In this document: positions 10,501 through 21,780 of the stretch, piece by piece
How positions within the stretch are numbered: the stretch's first letter is position 1
Layout of the letters: each line of letters opens with the position of its first letter
NCBI GenBank assembly: GCA_019044685.2
Contig: JAGTXX020000011.1
Location: 1,116,001-1,180,000 of the forward strand
Direction: 5' to 3'
Length of the DNA: 64,000 nucleotides
DNA from: Nannochloris sp. 'desiccata'
Taxonomy: Eukaryota > Chlorophyta > Trebouxiophyceae > Chlorellales > Chlorellaceae
Notes under the pieces: model-generated
The model's input: only the letters and a program-made list of their open reading frames with translations
What the model was told of the DNA's origin: nothing
Database searches by the model: none
Program-made: the position numbers and the translations under genes

Positions 10501-11768
10501 TGAACAACGGTGAAATCAACGGAAAGAGCGGCGGTGAACAAGTACCCGCCTGGTTGATAAAATGGCTTGCACTAGCTCTCAAATTCGTAGAAATAGAAAC
10601 TGAAGAGTTACAAACGATCTTAGCGACAGCACCGAGCCCCAACAGTGGCAGCGGCAGTGACGGTGACAGTGGTCTGGCGTATACTGAGGAAGAGGCACTT
10701 GCTGAGATTGAACATCTGGTTGCAGGTAGAATCCATTCATTAGCAGTAGCTTTAGATAGGGCAAAGATGTTTTTAAGGCATCAAAGTGAGGAGATGAAAG
10801 CCACCGCCCCCCTGCGCATTCTGGACGATGAGCATGTCGCAGACTATTTATGGAATGGGGACGCGTCTGTCGCACGGCGTGTCCTTGGTGCGCTTTCTTC
10901 TTATGTCAAACAAAAATCTTCTATTCGATCTGCAGTCGGAAAACGTGGATCGTCTCGACGTGCTACAGCAAGGCAACTTGGTTCCTGGAAAGTAGCAACC
11001 AAAATTGAAGAAGAAGATGAAAACGATGAAGTCGACGATGACGATCAACAGGAGGGCAGAGATCAAGACGATGGAACCGAAGACAACACCAACAACACAC
11101 CCGTCCTTTCTTCTCTGACTGGAAAACCCGCCGCTAAGGCGATCGAAGATAATACCGAAGAAGTCGATGGGTCTACAGATAACTCACAATTAGTTGTTAA
11201 ACTTGAAGAAATGTTGGACAACATAGAAGCCTCCACTGCCGATGCAGCCAGAACTGCACTGCGGCGGGTCGCTGCACTCCTTCTACACGCTGGTCCTTGC
11301 CACCTTGCCATGCATGATGTACTCCAAATGTATGCCGGAACACGTAATTTTATGTCCTTTACTGAATATGAAGCCTTTTCCCCAACGTTGGCAAATGGTA
11401 ATGCAGGTTCTAAATACCGACAAGCGTTCTTATGGGGAGTGCTTACAAATTGGCATCGTAGTAGCGACCCTGTTGATACGCTTATAGCTGATAGAAGAGG
11501 CTGTGTATGCTTACCAGATGTAGAAGTATGTTACATGCCTGCGTTTTCTGATGGAAAATATGCTGCACCTGGCGGAGATAGGTCGATGTTATTAAGAACT
11601 CTATGGGGAAATCCAAGAGCTGCGTGGCCTAGAAATTGTGCTGCAAATTTCACTTTTAGACACAACCAAAAAGTGTTTGGAACGCCGCAATTGGATGTTG
11701 TAATGAGGGAGGATGGGGAAATGGCCTGTAGAGGGTTGGTAGAGATTTTGCAAGCTGTAGCAAAGTAA
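7595..11768 (+). CDS. ATXR3/SDG2-like SET-domain protein (histone H3K4 methyltransferase family)
   Basis: I propose exon 1 at 7595-7615 (MYIGYKE) and exon 2 at 7752-11768, about 1345 aa. The unspliced ATG at 7623 would give a hydrophobic N-terminus that reads like a translated intron (GTGAGA donor, TTTTCCCAG acceptor). Residues to about 600 are low-complexity, with a Gln run at 8687-8714. The SET region has GEGVVVTSAGGLASGTFLGEYVGE, YYNIVLERPKTDPRGYD, SRLSHSCNPNC, EELTVDFAGE, then a post-SET Cys motif (CLCGSAPCRGTF). The helical C-terminal region (ALDRAKMFLRHQ, LRILDDEHVADYLWNG) also matches the layout of Arabidopsis ATXR3/SDG2, the main H3K4 trimethylase. The position normally Tyr in the DY motif is Phe here, so activity is uncertain. 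The SET core is interrupted by a Gly/Ala-rich insert after RRRFTG. Confidence 0.85.
8687..8714 (+). repeat. CAA/CAG repeat encoding poly-Gln in the SET protein
   Basis: A run of CAA followed by CAG codons encodes about 9-10 Gln residues inside the low-complexity N-terminal half of the ATXR3-like protein. Confidence 0.85.
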
Positions 11769-12491
11769 AAAGTTGACTCTTCTGTGATACAAAATATTTA
11801 TTTGCGCTCCCCCGTCTGGGTAGTGTTATTGCGATTATTATTATTTTTTTCTTTTTGTTCTTTTCGATTGATTGACTCTATCAAGTGAATGAGTTTGTAT
11901 TCCTTTTTTTCTTACAGACGGATATTTTCAGGAAGGACACGTGCGTTTTTACTTCAGTGAAGCCACCTCAGCGCCTAGTTTTTTATAATGGACTAGGGGG
12001 GCAAAGGGCACACTAATAGCTACTAGATAGGACCGCAATTTATCAATTTAATAAAAGACAGAGCTAGACGATATATTAAAAAGGAAGTGAAGTAGAAGGA
12101 GGGAAGAAAGGAAGAATAAAGAAAGAACTGCGCAGGGTTTTTCAACATAAAAAACACAAAAAGTTCAATGCTGAATTCTGATTTTAGATAAATTTCCGAT
12201 TCCTTTTTTCTTTGAGAGTTGCGTGCATAAAATATGAATGTCGAATGAAGAATCAGGGCACAAGGACAAATCTACTGAACTGTCATCGAAGAAAGAACTA
12301 TCAAAGATGCCAAAAGGAATCAAGATATAATCGAAAAATTGGAATGAATTGAATTTTTAAAAATACAACGAAAGGGATAAAAATCGAAATAAAAAAAGGA
12401 GGGAGAGACACAGGCAGAAACTTAACCGGAAGTATAGTGAAGAAACATGAGTTAGTTGAATCTATTTACTACCTATCCTAAGGAAAGAATT
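11769..12491. other. Convergent 3' intergenic region
   Basis: This 723 bp segment lies between two convergent stop codons (SET gene + and desaturase -). It is purine/AT-rich with T-runs and A-runs and no credible ORF. It most likely holds both 3' UTRs. Confidence 0.5.
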
Positions 12492-13920
12492 TTAAGCCGA
12501 CTGGGTCTGTTCCTTCTTTCCAAACAAGATTTTTTTCCAGGTAATCTCGGGTGATTTTTGATAAAAGACGATATCGCCCTCATCAGACACGAAATGATCT
12601 TTGGAGAAAGAACGGACCATGGGGGGAATTAAATGGAAAGGAATAGGACCGGGAGAAGGCTCGGGTTCTCTGAAATAATCACCAAGAACAGGCTTCATGG
12701 CTTCAGTGGCCTTGCAGAGGTGGTAATGGGGGATCTGGGGGAAGAGATGATGCACAACGTGAGTTCCAATGTCGTGGTGAATTTTGTTAAAAATACCGAA
12801 ATCACGGTCAATGGTGGAGAGTCCTCCACGCATGTAGGACCATTCAGAGCCACGATACCATGGGACCTCTTCCTCAGGGTCAGAGGGGCCGTGATGATGG
12901 AGGTAAGTGACGGCATCGAGCCACATGACAAACACCCAGTAAGGAAGGACGTAGAGCTTGAGCATAGCCATAGGGCCAAGAGCGAAAGTGCAGGCGGCAA
13001 GGATACCGATCCATGCCATCTGGAAGGCGTTAGAAGTCTTGATTAAAGGCGCTTCAGAGGTGGCAAAAAGGGGGGATTCAGGGTCATAGTGAGATCCGTT
13101 TTTACCGGGGGCACGGTTTAAGAGGTAGAAAGGATAGGCGAAAAGAGGCATGGGGTATAAAAGACGACCCATTTTGGCCCAAAGATCTAATCCCTTGAAG
13201 GTTTTCTCAGGAGTAGGGGTCCAGGACTCGTCGTTTTCAACGTGGCCATGGTTGGCATGATGAGTGCGGTGAGAGATGCGCCATCCGTGGTAAGGGACCA
13301 TAATGGAGGAGTGGATGATGTTACCGACGAAATCATTCAAAGTCTTGTTGTTACTGAAGCTCTGGTGACCGCAATCGTGGCCAACAACGAAAAGAGCCCA
13401 GAACATGGTGCCCTGAGCAAACCAGTAGAGAGGCCACACAAGAGGGTTGTCGAGGGTGAAGGCAGCAAAGGCGAGGGCAGCGACAATGGCAACATCCTTG
13501 ATGAGGTAAGAGAAGGACCTGGCCGTATCCTTCTCAAGGCACTCAGCAGGGATGGAATTACGAAGGTCTTGAAGGGTAAAGGGAGGCAAATTGGCCAACT
13601 TGCGACCACCCTGCAAATACGCACAGATACAGAAAGAAAATGAGTTCATATGTTGATGGGGAATTTTAAAACGCTATCCTGGGGACAGTTGGTGCTTGCA
13701 AGGTAGCACATTCATGTTTCAAGTTATGGCCACGAACCTCATAACGGGGCTGGGACTCTCCAGTGGTAGCCATTTCCATGGGGGCAGCGATAGACACCAC
13801 GGTGGACGCACGCTTGTTGAAGCGAGCGCCCAAGATGGTGGCAGTAGGCTTGCTCAAGCGAGCCTGAGACACCATGCTGCCAGTCCGCATTGAGGTGGAA
13901 GAAGGAGCAAGAGCGTTCAT
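12492..13920 (-). CDS. FAD7: Plastid omega-3 fatty acid desaturase
   Basis: Exons 13920-13738 and 13610-12492 give 433 aa, the usual length for plastid omega-3 desaturases. The donor is GAG/GTTCGT and the acceptor TTTGCAG, in phase 0. The first 45 or so residues are Ser/Ala/Arg-rich and poor in acidic residues, like a chloroplast transit peptide. The three histidine boxes are HDCGH, HRTHH and HVVHH. The last sits in [11 protein letters not shown], a form typical of omega-3 rather than omega-6 enzymes. Hydrophobic spans separate the boxes. The enzyme introduces the delta-15 double bond (18:2 to 18:3) into membrane glycerolipids, using ferredoxin in plastids. It shares a 288 bp divergent spacer with another plastid-type gene. 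Plastid location and regiochemistry are inferred from motifs. Confidence 0.92.
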
Positions 13921-14208
13921 CTTTGAGTAGCTCTATATTTCCCAAGTTCAGTCTAGTACAATTCAAATATAAAAGTCGAAAGATTTGAAGGCGATAACAA
14001 GTAGCAGACGAGAATGGGTTGCCAGCAACATTAAGCGCTTCAAAAAATCAACGTCCGAATCTCAAGCCCTGTGGTTCACAGCCACAGTTCAAATAATCTC
14101 CACGTATTTCAAACGCTTTCTTTTGAAATTATTTGTAGTAAAAACTACTGCACTTGATCTTTCATTACACCGTGATATAGAGCCACCATACATCCATATT
14201 TAGGAAAA
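13921..14208. promoter_or_regulatory. Shared divergent promoter, desaturase (-) and thylakoid-type protein (+)
   Basis: Only 288 bp separate the two start codons. Both products look plastid-targeted, so co-regulation (for example by light or temperature) is plausible but not shown by any motif I can name. Confidence 0.45.
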
Positions 14209-14658
14209 ATGGCGTCTCAGTTAAATCTCACTACCACCCAAGTTCAGGGCAAGGCTTGCGCTGCCACTCTTAGAAAGCCTGCCTCCTTTGGTAATCAGAG
14301 CATTTCAATGCCCAAAATGCTCCCCCAACTGCAGCGTACCTCTAGAGTCCAGCCAATTGCATCTCTCCCCGACGTCGTCGCTGCGTTCCACCCTGTTTTT
14401 GCGGCCTTAGATATCGACTGGACCGATCCTGACGTACAGATTGGCGCTTTTGGTGCTTTCCTTGGGCTTTCTGTTGGTATTGGTGCCCCTATTTTCTACA
14501 TTTCTCGTGATGAGCGTGATGACGAGCGGTTGGAAGAGCTCCGTGCCTTGAATCGTGCCACCAAAGCCGAGACTGGAGAATACCTGTCTGATAAAGAAAT
14601 AGAAGCTATCAGACCTCCTCGTTGGACCGATCGCAGAGAATTCGTCGATGATGACTAA
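14209..14658 (+). CDS. Small plastid single-span protein of unknown function
   Basis: This intronless 149 aa protein starts at ATG 14209 (context AAAAATGGC). Residues 1 to about 50 are Ser/Thr/Gln/Arg-rich and resemble a chloroplast transit peptide. A conserved-looking block follows: DWTDPDVQIGAFGAFLGLS. It continues into one hydrophobic segment of about 20 residues (to APIFYISRDE). A charged tail ends in PPRWTDRREFVDDD. The single span plus soluble tail suggests a thylakoid or envelope membrane protein, perhaps a photosystem or NDH accessory subunit. I cannot tie it to a named family. The frame's start context and divergent pairing with the desaturase support it being a real gene. Confidence 0.75.
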   Translation: MASQLNLTTTQVQGKACAATLRKPASFGNQSISMPKMLPQLQRTSRVQPIASLPDVVAAFHPVFAALDIDWTDPDVQIGAFGAFLGLSVGIGAPIFYISRDERDDERLEELRALNRATKAETGEYLSDKEIEAIRPPRWTDRREFVDDD

Positions 14659-14857
14659 TTGCGGATCCCAACTTCGTTTCGAAAAACACTTATCATCTTT
14701 TCTTAAACTTTAACGGATTTAAATTTTTCAAAGCTAATTTTTCTTGGGTGTTATTTTCCCTTTGCTCCCGCTCTCTTTTATAATTTAAATGAATGGTATT
14801 ATAATTATCATCATCGCCACTATTTTAACATAACTAGTATTCGCATACAGTCAAATA

Positions 14858-14862
14858 TTACA
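14858..14862 (-). terminator. TGTAA poly(A) signal, RsgA gene
   Basis: Minus-strand TGTAA lies about 56 nt after the RsgA stop, in the spacing expected of a chlorophyte poly(A) signal. Confidence 0.4.
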
Positions 14863-14917
14863 ATAGACTTTTACTCGAATTCAAGGAGAGAGCAAACTTC
14901 AATTTGGGAGAGGTGGT

Positions 14918-16508
14918 TTAATTTGGAGAGATAGCATCATCCTCATCTACGTCTCTGACAATCTCAGATAATTGTTGCTTTACCGATCTACGAGACACTC
15001 TTCTATGAGTCTTTGTTACTAGCCTTGCCTCCACCCCCATTTTGCCTCCGCCTCTGCTTTTCAACCTAGAGGTGCCCTCACGTTGCCTTTTCTCAACTGC
15101 TCTCTTTATATTTTCTTCATCTAAACCCTGCAATTCCGCGTGCAAGACAGTATATAAATCATACCTCTCCCAATCTCCTTTTACTACACACCCTGGCTCT
15201 GAAATGTGCTGGCAATTACTAAATGCACATCGACCTTTCTCAAGTGCTTTTCTAATTTCAGGGAAATATTGGCCTAGTTCAGTTGGTGGCAAGACAACCG
15301 AAGGTTGATTAAATCCAGGCGTATCTACTAGTAAACCACCACTGCCCATTTCTACAAGCATCACATTACGCGTCGTGTGTTTTCCACGTCCAATACGTTC
15401 AGAAATTGAACCCACAGCTTGGAGCTCAACCCCACTATGTGCTGGAGCTGGTGCTGGTGCTGGAGGAGCAGTGGTGGCTATGGGGGTTGTAGTGGTAGAA
15501 TCATTACCGCAGGCATCATCTTCATTATCGGCGTATTTATTCTGCTGCCCTTGTCCTTGTCCTGATGGCTGCGCATCCATATTCTCCAAGGTCCCCGACA
15601 CCCCCACCGCTCTCAGCCTTAAAGCATTAATAATTGATGACTTTCCAGCCCCAGAAGGTCCAGCAACCACCGTGACTCTCCCCTGAAGCGTCCTTTCCAG
15701 CTCATCTAACCCTAGTTCGTTGACAACGCTCACAGAAACAGTAGAATACCCCCACGCAGCTATTCTTTCCTCTTCTCTTTTTATATCCTCGACATTGCCT
15801 AGTAGGTCTGCTTTATTTAGCACCACAGTGATGGGTAGCCCCGCTGCTTCTGCTGCTACGAGATACCGTGTCGCTGCACTGGGTTGTAATGGCGGCATTG
15901 TGGAAGAAAAGACCAATAGCACGTGATTTACATTAGCTACGGGCGGTTCAAATAATCTAGTGTCACGCTGAAGTACCTCTTCGACCATGCCTCTTCCATC
16001 GTTCCAATCGATACCTACAACACGGACACGGTCTCCTACAAGAACTTCACGCTTCATTTTCTTAAGAAGAGCGCGCACAACGCAGAGAAGGCGGGGTTGT
16101 GGGGGTGGAGCATCGCTGCCATCAAGACGGTTTATTTTTATTCTGACAAAATTTGCCTGAGCTGCCATTACCTGAATTAGTTATTAAGTGGACCGTATGG
16201 TAAAGTATGAATGGAATTCAAAGTGGTATATACGCAATCAATAAATTGAATTTTCTAAATGAAATTACCTGGCCTATGGCAGTGGTTGGTATGGAGGGAG
16301 CAGTGGCAGTGGCGGGAGCCGGAGGAAGGATTTCGCTTGGCGAGGCTCCATTTGATGACGAGGCTACAATCTCGCATTTGTAGGATCTTCTAGTTGGTAT
16401 TGCGTAACGTTCAGAATGCCGAACTCGAGGTAATATTCTCCAAAGAGAGCGGCCAGTGGTGAGGACCGATGCCTCTGAAATTGAAAGTAATCGTGTTAGA
16501 GACTGCAT
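14918..16508 (-). CDS. RSGA: RsgA/YjeQ-type circularly permuted GTPase, organellar
   Basis: RsgA checks and matures the 30S ribosomal subunit using GTP. Exons 16508-16269 and 16171-14918 (phase 0; donor GTAATT, acceptor AATTCAG) give 497 aa. The first exon is Ser/Arg/Ala-rich without acidic residues early on, like a plastid or mitochondrial presequence; plastid is more likely for this family. An OB-fold segment (VGDRVRVVGIDWNDGRG) comes first. The G motifs then appear in the permuted order G4 (NKADLL), G1 (GPSGAGKSS), G3 (DTPGF). A C-terminal zinc knuckle has CAFSNCQHISEPGC. A low-complexity Thr/Ala/Pro insert separates G1 from G3. It pairs divergently with the TPR gene over 193 bp. Confidence 0.92.
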
Positions 16509-16701
16509 TCCGCCGACATCCTAGCATTAACTGCAATATTTGAAATATAATTGAAATGTGGAAATTGTGCAGATTTTGAATTTATATGTGTGTTGTCAAG
16601 CCAGAGCCTGCTTGGCTTGCTGAGAACAAGATAGCCTTATCAAGCATAAATTCATACATGAGGGTCAAATACTCAACAAACGTATTCTCTATATCGACAG
16701 A
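16509..16701. promoter_or_regulatory. Shared divergent promoter, RsgA (-) and TPR protein (+)
   Basis: The two start codons lie 193 bp apart in opposite directions. Both products carry organelle-type N-termini. No defined motif was recognised. Confidence 0.4.
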
Positions 16702-17558
16702 ATGTCTCTCAAAGCTGCCTTGCTTACTGGGAGCCTCCCCAGGTTGCCAGTTCATGTTCAAAATGTTCGGGCTTTTAAACCTGCAAACCTTCGCACCAGC
16801 ATCATTATGCACGCCAAAATTGAAGAAATTAACACTGATGACACTCCTGGTGTCTCTACCTTACTGGATCGCGATTTTAAGTACGTAGTTTTGGGAACAA
16901 AGACAATTCAAAATATATCCGAGAACAAGATGCTCAACCCAAACCCACAAACTACTTTGCAATTCTTAACTTATATCAATTCTTTCTATGCAGAGTTGTC
17001 GAGTTGAATGAGGACGCGTTCGCAGAAAGCACATCTGCTGCCGCAAGTGAAGTAAAAACCGAGGAAGAGTCAGAAACAACCGCCGCCACCACTACCCGCA
17101 CTCCACCTTCACAAACCCCTTCTGGAGACGGCCCTAAACGCAGCAAAGACGCAATAAACGCCGGCCTAGACCTTTTCACACAAGCCAACTACACTGGTGC
17201 AGTCGAGATGTTCCAACTCGCTCTTGAACTCCCTGGATCCGGCTTCATGCGAATGGCGTGTTCCCCGAAAGAGTATGCCTGCGCCAGTGAAGGTGAGGAA
17301 CAAGCAGCTCTCTACAACATGGCATGTGCTTATTGCAAATTAAATCAAGCCAGTGCAGCTTTAACGTGCATTGAAGCACTTTTGGAAAGTGGATTTGAAG
17401 ATTTCAATGCTTTAAAAACTGATGCTGATTTGGCGGTTGCTCGTCAGCAGGGATCTGAGTTTGATAAGCTTATAGGGAAATATGATGGCGTGCTGGCAAA
17501 GTTCTTTAAAAAAAAGAAAAATGAACCAGCTGGAGAGAAACCATGGATTCAGTGGTAG
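16702..17558 (+). CDS. Plastid-type TPR-repeat protein
   Basis: Exons 16702-16880 and 16994-17558 (donor GTACGT, acceptor CTATGCAG) give 247 aa. The N-terminus (MSLKAALLTGSLPRLPVHVQ) is basic and hydroxylated, fitting a transit peptide. An acidic, Thr-rich linker precedes a helical repeat region: SKDAINAGLDLFTQANYTGA is followed by ALYNMACAYCKLNQASAALT, then SGFEDFNALKTDADL. This is a TPR-like array with a C-terminal KPWIQW. The TPR part resembles that of the plastid protein MET1 (TEF30 in Chlamydomonas), which helps repair photosystem II supercomplexes, but no PDZ domain is visible here. The MET1 link is a weak inference; a generic plastid TPR protein is the safe reading. Confidence 0.75.
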
Positions 17559-17720
17559 TTCTAGTTGAACATACTAACTAACTATATGTTACCTAGGCTT
17601 TTCCAGAATGTTATTTTAATGAGAAACTTTGTTGCTGATCGCTCTTGGCTTTAGTTGATATTTCTTTTTTCTAGTTAACTTTCACCCCTATAATATGAAC
17701 CCTGCAATCTGTAATTGTTT

Positions 17721-20037
17721 CTACTTTCTAGCTGCTGCATCTAGTATCTTCTTAATAATAACTACCTCTTGCTTTAAGGATTCGTCACCCAATGCCTCTA
17801 TCTCAGACTCCATGTAGGGGAGGAACTCTTGTAGCGCCCGCTGTGCATTGCCGTCGACATGGTTTTTCAAATCCACAGATTGCCTCTCCCATTGGCCTAA
17901 TTCGATGACCACAGGGACAGGGGTGGGGAGAATACAGCCTTCAGGGGTAATCCATCTTTGTAATTCACACCCAGACGAACCGCCAAGAGAGGTCACTTGA
18001 TAAGGATCAGCACCGCCACCACTATCGCCACCGTCAGGGCCAATATAAAGATCAGGGCAGTATTGTGAAGGAAATACTCGACACAAATCTGCAGGAACTA
18101 TTACACGTCTTCCATTATCCTCAATGTCACTAAGCTTTCTCCATTCATCAATCAACCAGGCTCTTAGTAAATCGGTATATCGAGCTAGCAAGACCGCTTT
18201 CCTAACGCCACTTGATTGAAAGTACTGGCTGCCAGCATTGGCGAGACGAGCTTGATATACACTCGTCGACAATGCATCTACCTCCAGTTTACTCGAGTAT
18301 TTCTGACCAGTACGGTCTGTGTAAGAAGCGTCCAAAATAAGCGGTACAGGTTCCAAACGAGTAGTCGACGAAGTTGTAAAATCAGGGGGGGCAAGGCGAA
18401 GTAAAATGACACCCCCCTTAATTCCTTCTTCAGTCTGTGCCGAAGGAAACAGTGTATTCACTTCCAAGATGGTTGTACTGCCATCTGTTGCACTGCCTAA
18501 TGCAGCGTATGCTGTGTCATTAGGATTTTGGGTGCCATAGGCAGACAAAATCCGCCACCCGCTGTTTTTTGATCCAGGGGCAGTGGTAGTTGCGGAGGAA
18601 GTATAATTATTCTTACCATCGCTGGTACCTGCTGCTCCTGCTATGCTTGAAGAGTCAATAGACAGCTTCAAATCGAATACCAGAGGTGTCACAGCAAAGT
18701 CAAACTCGTCTACCAGCCTTTTTTCAAACTCTCCAGGGCTGTGCACTGAAAAATAATTGGCGCCTCTGGTAGTCGCCAAACTTTCCACAAGCTCGGTGTT
18801 GAGGTCAAGTCCTACACCAATTAACGTAAGGAAAATATTTTTAGATGCGTTATCACGGACCATTTTACCCAGACCAGCTTGCGAAATGTCCCCTGTGTTG
18901 GGTTGTTCATCTGTGATCAATATGATTCTATTTTCTACCTCCTCAAGCCCCGGGGACAAACACTCTGAGCAATTGGTGAGCATTTGTGTTGCCATTTCAA
19001 GACCAGCTTCTTGGTTGGTTCCTCCAGCAGGTTGTACGTCACGAAGAATGGAGTTTTGGAGTTGGGCCAAACCGAAACATGAGACAGATTGGAGGGGTAA
19101 CGGTGCGCAGGCGGTCTCATCAAAGAGAACAACGGAGACACGGTCAGAAGGGCGGAGTTGGTTTAAAACACCGTTGAGAACCTCTTTTGCGACATCCATC
19201 TTTGATTTCGAAGTTTCTGTAGAACACATTCGTGTATTTGGAAAAGCAAAGGATTAGAAAAAAATAAATGAGGACGGAAAGAAAAACTATCAAGAGTAAA
19301 TAAAGTAATATGAGAAAACCTGTACCTTCTGCAGTGAGATTTTGCACATTTCCATACATATCATAATAATACGTATTAAATGGAGATGACATGCTTCCAG
19401 AATAGTCTAATAATAACACTAAATTTAAGGGTTTTCGCTGCACGTCTTCCGCTGTGAGACCAGAATCCAACCCTACGGCTAAATAAAACTGATTAGAGAG
19501 ACCAGAGCTAGAAGGACCTTCATATGCAGTTACAAGTAAAGGATCTACGGTAGATGCTGCGCTATATACTGGACAAAACAGATCTGTGCAGCTGGTTGTT
19601 GCTGCTGTGATTTCAGTGGAAGCGGAAGCGGTTGTGTCGAAATAATAATCTTTAACGACACCTCCAAAAGAAACGTCTGTAGGAAGGGGCAGGTAGCCAT
19701 TATTTATGTTTTCACGAAAGTTTTCTATATCTTGAGCACCACCTGTTCGGAAACCGATCTCTGCAGTGGCAGAGCCTGCAGTTGGGATGGCAGTGTTGCT
19801 CGAGGCAAGACTGCCAGCACCTAGAGAAAGGCCAAGCAGTGGAGCAACGCGTGCGCTGCCACCCCTAGATATCACCGACTGTTCTCCTGTATCTATTGTG
19901 CATACTGAAAAGTCCCAAGAGGCTTCTGAATTGCATTGCGGCTGCTCTTCTTGTTGTTTTTCCTGCTCAGCTTGGTGCAATTGCCTGCCTTCAGAAATGC
20001 CTAAAACTACGACAAAGATTGCCAATAATACGCGCAT
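17721..20037 (-). CDS. Secreted von Willebrand factor A domain protein
   Basis: Exons 20037-19326 and 19216-17721 (phase 1; donor GTACAG, acceptor TTCTACAG) give 735 aa. A clear signal peptide opens the protein (MRVLLAIFVVVLGISEG). A Gln/Glu-rich stretch and an unknown domain of about 190 residues follow. The vWA domain has a complete MIDAS: LVLLLDYSGSM, then the conserved Thr in PAGGTNQEAG, and an Asp in ILITDEQPNTGD. The intron splits the vWA domain just after the DxSxS loop. The C-terminal half is beta-rich, as in inter-alpha-trypsin-inhibitor-like and bacterial vWA proteins. Metal-dependent adhesion in the wall or endomembrane system is inferred. There is no C-terminal membrane anchor. 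Confidence 0.85.
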
Positions 20038-20111
20038 GTGCTTTGTTTTATGTTTAGAGTATCATGAATGATTAGAATAATATTTATTCTATCAAATCCC
20101 CACCCAATAGC

Positions 20112-20564
20112 ATGGGTGTTTTTCAATCCAGAGCTTCGCTCACTTTCGGCTTGCTTCGTGAGTTCAATCCAGAATTTGCCACGTCGAAAGAACATATTTC
20201 AAATTCAATTCAAACAAGTTTTCAACGTTTATTTCTCAACCTTGTTGATTTTAATCCAGACTTTTCCTTCCATTCTAATGAACAGAATACCTCATATTCA
20301 TGGAAAAGAATCGAAGCTTTCCTTGAAGCTGACAAGCAGGTTGCCAAAAACTAGAACTAAACTAATTGCAGACGCCACGACAGATGTGCTCTTTGTGGTA
20401 AAATAACAGACCAAGGAGCTAAAATAGCAAAAGATGCGTCATCTGCTGAACGACGTAAAGGGTAAATACACGCTGCATGTGCACTAGAACAAGCTAAAAA
20501 TAAAGAAAGTATGGAAGTTGCTTATGCTCGAAAGACAAAACCGCCGTCTTCATTGGCGCCTTAA
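20112..20564 (+). pseudogene. Decayed upstream copy of the zinc-finger gene
   Basis: In the frame that matches the intact gene at 20835-21615, this copy reads KQV, then stops at 20352 (TAG) and 20358 (TAA). It then gives CALCGKITDQGAKIAKDA, hits TAA at 20463 where the intact copy has Trp (TGG at 21553), and continues IHAACALEQAKN. DNA identity is high through GACCAAGGAxCTAAAATAGC. Three in-frame stops and no matching upstream exon make it a relic of tandem duplication. The open stretch before the first stop (20112-20354) shows no clear similarity to the intact gene. Confidence 0.65.
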
Positions 20565-20834
20565 CAAAAAAACAAAAGAAAACAGCGTCACTCTTAGAAA
20601 CCTCAATAGATTATCTTATCGAATGTATTAAGTGTTTATATTCTAATATCAGTACTACCATTCCCAACGAAAAGGGCCAAGCTATGAAGAAATTTGAAGA
20701 AATATTTCAAATTCTTTCAGCTTTTCGTTTTCTTCAAAGAAAGGATGACGTGGCAGAATTTAATTTTTTCATTTTAATTTCAACAGTTCAAAAGCTATTC
20801 TTCCCCATATTTGATTTCAAGTTGGTTATGCAAC

Positions 20835-21615
20835 ATGCCATCGGCATCAGTTTTCAAAAAAGCGTTCAACCTGGATAAAGGCGCTGTCCTTCACTCCCCA
20901 GGCAAAGGCAAAACAGTCCTCGCCGAGGTGCAGAAATCCGCTATTGGACACACAGCAAAGAAACGCAATGAGCTTTACGAGTTTCCAAGTACTATAGATC
21001 TAAAAATTAAAGATCAATCTACCACTCAGCGCCGACTCGTAGCTACAATAAAGCAACTTGGGGAACGGATTGCCTACTCAGCCTATGGCTCTCCATACTC
21101 TTGCTCTATTGAAAATATAAAAATCGAGTTATTTGACCCTGCAGAAGCCCATGCAATAATCAAGTTCTTAGGAAAAGCTATCAAAAGAAGGGATACACCT
21201 ACTCTGGGTAAACAGAAGGAAGAAGAGAGGGAGAAAAAAGCGACTGCAGCAAAGAAACGCAAGAAATCGGTGCCAATAAAAGATATTCAAATTTCTAAAG
21301 AAGGTGTAATTGCATTGCCTTTTTGCTTACTTCTTTTGCTACATTGATTAGCTCATAATAAAACTAATACTGACACTTTGTACCTACCTTTGCTTTTCCT
21401 TTTCCCCCTCTACAGATGGAAAACAATGGCTGCTTCCTCAAATGCGAGTGATCAAATCACGTTGGGGCAGTGGCAAGTGTGGCCTCTGTGGGGAATTAAT
21501 AGACCAAGGAACTAAAATAGCAAAAGATGCATTGTCAACTAAACCTGGAGGGTGGATGCATGCATCATGTGCAGTTGAACAAGCTAAAAACACGAAAATC
21601 TTGACAGAATATTAG
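20835..21615 (+). CDS. Small nuclear-type protein with a PARP-like CCHC zinc finger
   Basis: Exons 20835-21303 and 21416-21615 (phase 1; donor GTGTAA, acceptor CTCTACAG) give 222 aa. The first exon encodes a basic, helical region of unknown fold (ERIAYSAYGSPYSCS) and a Lys/Arg-rich stretch resembling a nuclear signal (KKATAAKKRKKS). The second exon encodes one finger: CGLCGELIDQGTKIAKDA, then a Gly-Gly-Trp and HASC. The spacing Cys-x2-Cys ... His-x2-Cys with a G-x-x-I/W pattern is like the PARP-type finger and related DNA-end or chromatin-binding modules. No catalytic domain is present. Function is unknown. A decayed copy lies 300 bp upstream. No other window gene has a similar finger. Confidence 0.65.
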
Positions 21616-21766
21616 TTTGTTTGAAGGATGCTGTCGACTCGTTGAAAGAAAAAACAGCGCCCTCTTCTGAAATAGGAATCCTGATCTCTCATGCTATGCA
21701 TTCATCATCTGTGTCGTTACAACTACTAATAAACCAACAAAATCTTAGTTCAAAACTATATAATGC

Positions 21767-21771
21767 TTACA
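21767..21771 (-). terminator. TGTAA poly(A) signal, SPT5
   Basis: Minus-strand TGTAA lies about 10 nt after the SPT5 stop codon. Confidence 0.45.
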
Positions 21772-21780
21772 TAATTGTTA

